DNA from: Haloquadratum sp. J07HQX50
GTDB lineage: Archaea > Halobacteriota > Halobacteria > Halobacteriales > Haloferacaceae
Reading direction: 5' to 3'
DNA: 6,474 nucleotides
NCBI GenBank assembly: GCA_000416005.1
Contig: KE356562.1
Coordinates: 751,521 to 757,994, forward strand
The translations under genes and the position numbers were made by a program. The notes beneath the pieces were generated by a model. The model had not been told where the DNA came from and did no database searches. It saw only the letters and a list, made by a program, of their open reading frames with translations. This document shows, one piece after another, positions 6,029 to 6,474 of this stretch; within the stretch, counting starts at the first letter, position 1; the number at the start of each line of letters is the position of its first letter.

Positions 6029-6474
6029 TGGGCCGGCAGGCGCTGACTCAGTTGGCATCTGGTGTTCGATTTGGCAAATTTGCATCTGTCGGTGCGCTGG
6101 GAGCTCTCTTCGATATGAGTGTCTCAACCACTCTGATTTTTCTCTTCGATATGCTGAGCGAGTTTGCCAAACTTATCGGCGCAGAGGTCGCAATTATTGT
6201 GATGTTTATTGTGAACGAGCGCTGGACGTTCGCCAACTGGGGTCAACAGGGATGGATGGCGTCGACAAAACGGTTTATACGATCAAATCTCGTTCGGAGT
6301 GTTGGTGTCGGTGTACAGTTTTTACTCGTTCGGTTCCTGCGTACACTCCCAGTGAGCGTTCCAGTCGCCGGGTTGGATCTGTGGATAATTATTCCGCTTC
6401 CGATTGCGATTGCATCCTCGATGATGCTCAATTATGTCGCTGAGAGTGTGCTCACATGGCGCATCCTGAGCGAA
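6028..6474 (+). CDS. GtrA family membrane protein, 3' end cut by window edge
   Basis: GtrA proteins are small four-helix membrane proteins linked to moving or handling polyprenyl-phosphate-linked sugars in surface polysaccharide and protein glycosylation. The frame opens at the ATG of TGATG, where the glycosyltransferase stop and this start share base 6028, implying translational coupling. It stays open for 149 codons to the window end. Family landmarks are RFGKFASVGALGALFD (14-29), EVAIIVMFIVNERWTF (53-68; the N-x-x-W-TF end of helix 2 is characteristic) and SMMLNYVAESVLTWR (131-145; usual form NF..nr.w.F). Hydrophobic stretches lie near 18-40, 49-64, 91-107 and 117-136. The usual family length of about 130-160 residues suggests only a few residues are missing. 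Pairing with the upstream synthase fits a make-and-flip unit. Start and family are clear; the substrate is not. Confidence 0.9.
   Translation, partial: MGRQALTQLASGVRFGKFASVGALGALFDMSVSTTLIFLFDMLSEFAKLIGAEVAIIVMFIVNERWTFANWGQQGWMASTKRFIRSNLVRSVGVGVQFLLVRFLRTLPVSVPVAGLDLWIIIPLPIAIASSMMLNYVAESVLTWRILSE

Overview
The window looks like chromosomal DNA from a haloarchaeon. The evidence is a recognisable archaeal ribosomal protein L44e, a small acidic protein of a haloarchaea-only family, acidic soluble proteins, and AT-rich TATA-like boxes about 25-30 bases ahead of start codons, as expected for leaderless or near-leaderless archaeal transcripts. Base composition is moderate for a haloarchaeon and uneven: hand counts of 60-base lines give about half G+C in the large membrane-protein gene and the glycosyltransferase, but about two thirds in the nucleoside hydrolase and parts of the spacer after it. 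A Haloquadratum-like or other moderate-GC member is possible, but I cannot assign a genus.

Layout: (1) Bases 1-256, minus strand: 5' part of the L44e gene, running off the left edge. (2) Bases 365-622, plus strand: a small HAH_0734-type protein, divergent from L44e. (3) Bases 605-2920, minus strand: a 771-residue DUF2298 ('YYY') polytopic membrane protein whose 3' end overlaps gene 2 tail to tail by 18 bases. (4) Bases 2921-3192: a divergent promoter region carrying four separate inverted repeats. (5) Bases 3193-4128, plus strand: an intact-looking nucleoside hydrolase. (6) Bases 4129-5179: about 1 kb with no convincing gene. (7) Bases 5180-6028, plus strand: a dolichyl-phosphate-sugar-synthase-like family 2 glycosyltransferase. 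(8) Base 6028 to the right edge, plus strand: a GtrA-family membrane protein overlapping gene 7 by one base and open at the window end.

The most interesting functional reading is a surface-glycosylation set. The family 2 enzyme would charge a polyprenyl phosphate with sugar on the cytoplasmic face, GtrA would help move that lipid across the membrane, and the DUF2298 protein, whose architecture resembles GT-C enzymes, could use it outside the cell. The nucleoside hydrolase and the GC-rich spacer lie between these parts and may have been inserted. The DUF2298 role is inference; its biochemical function is not settled to my knowledge. I saw no CRISPR array, tRNA, rRNA or intact mobile element.
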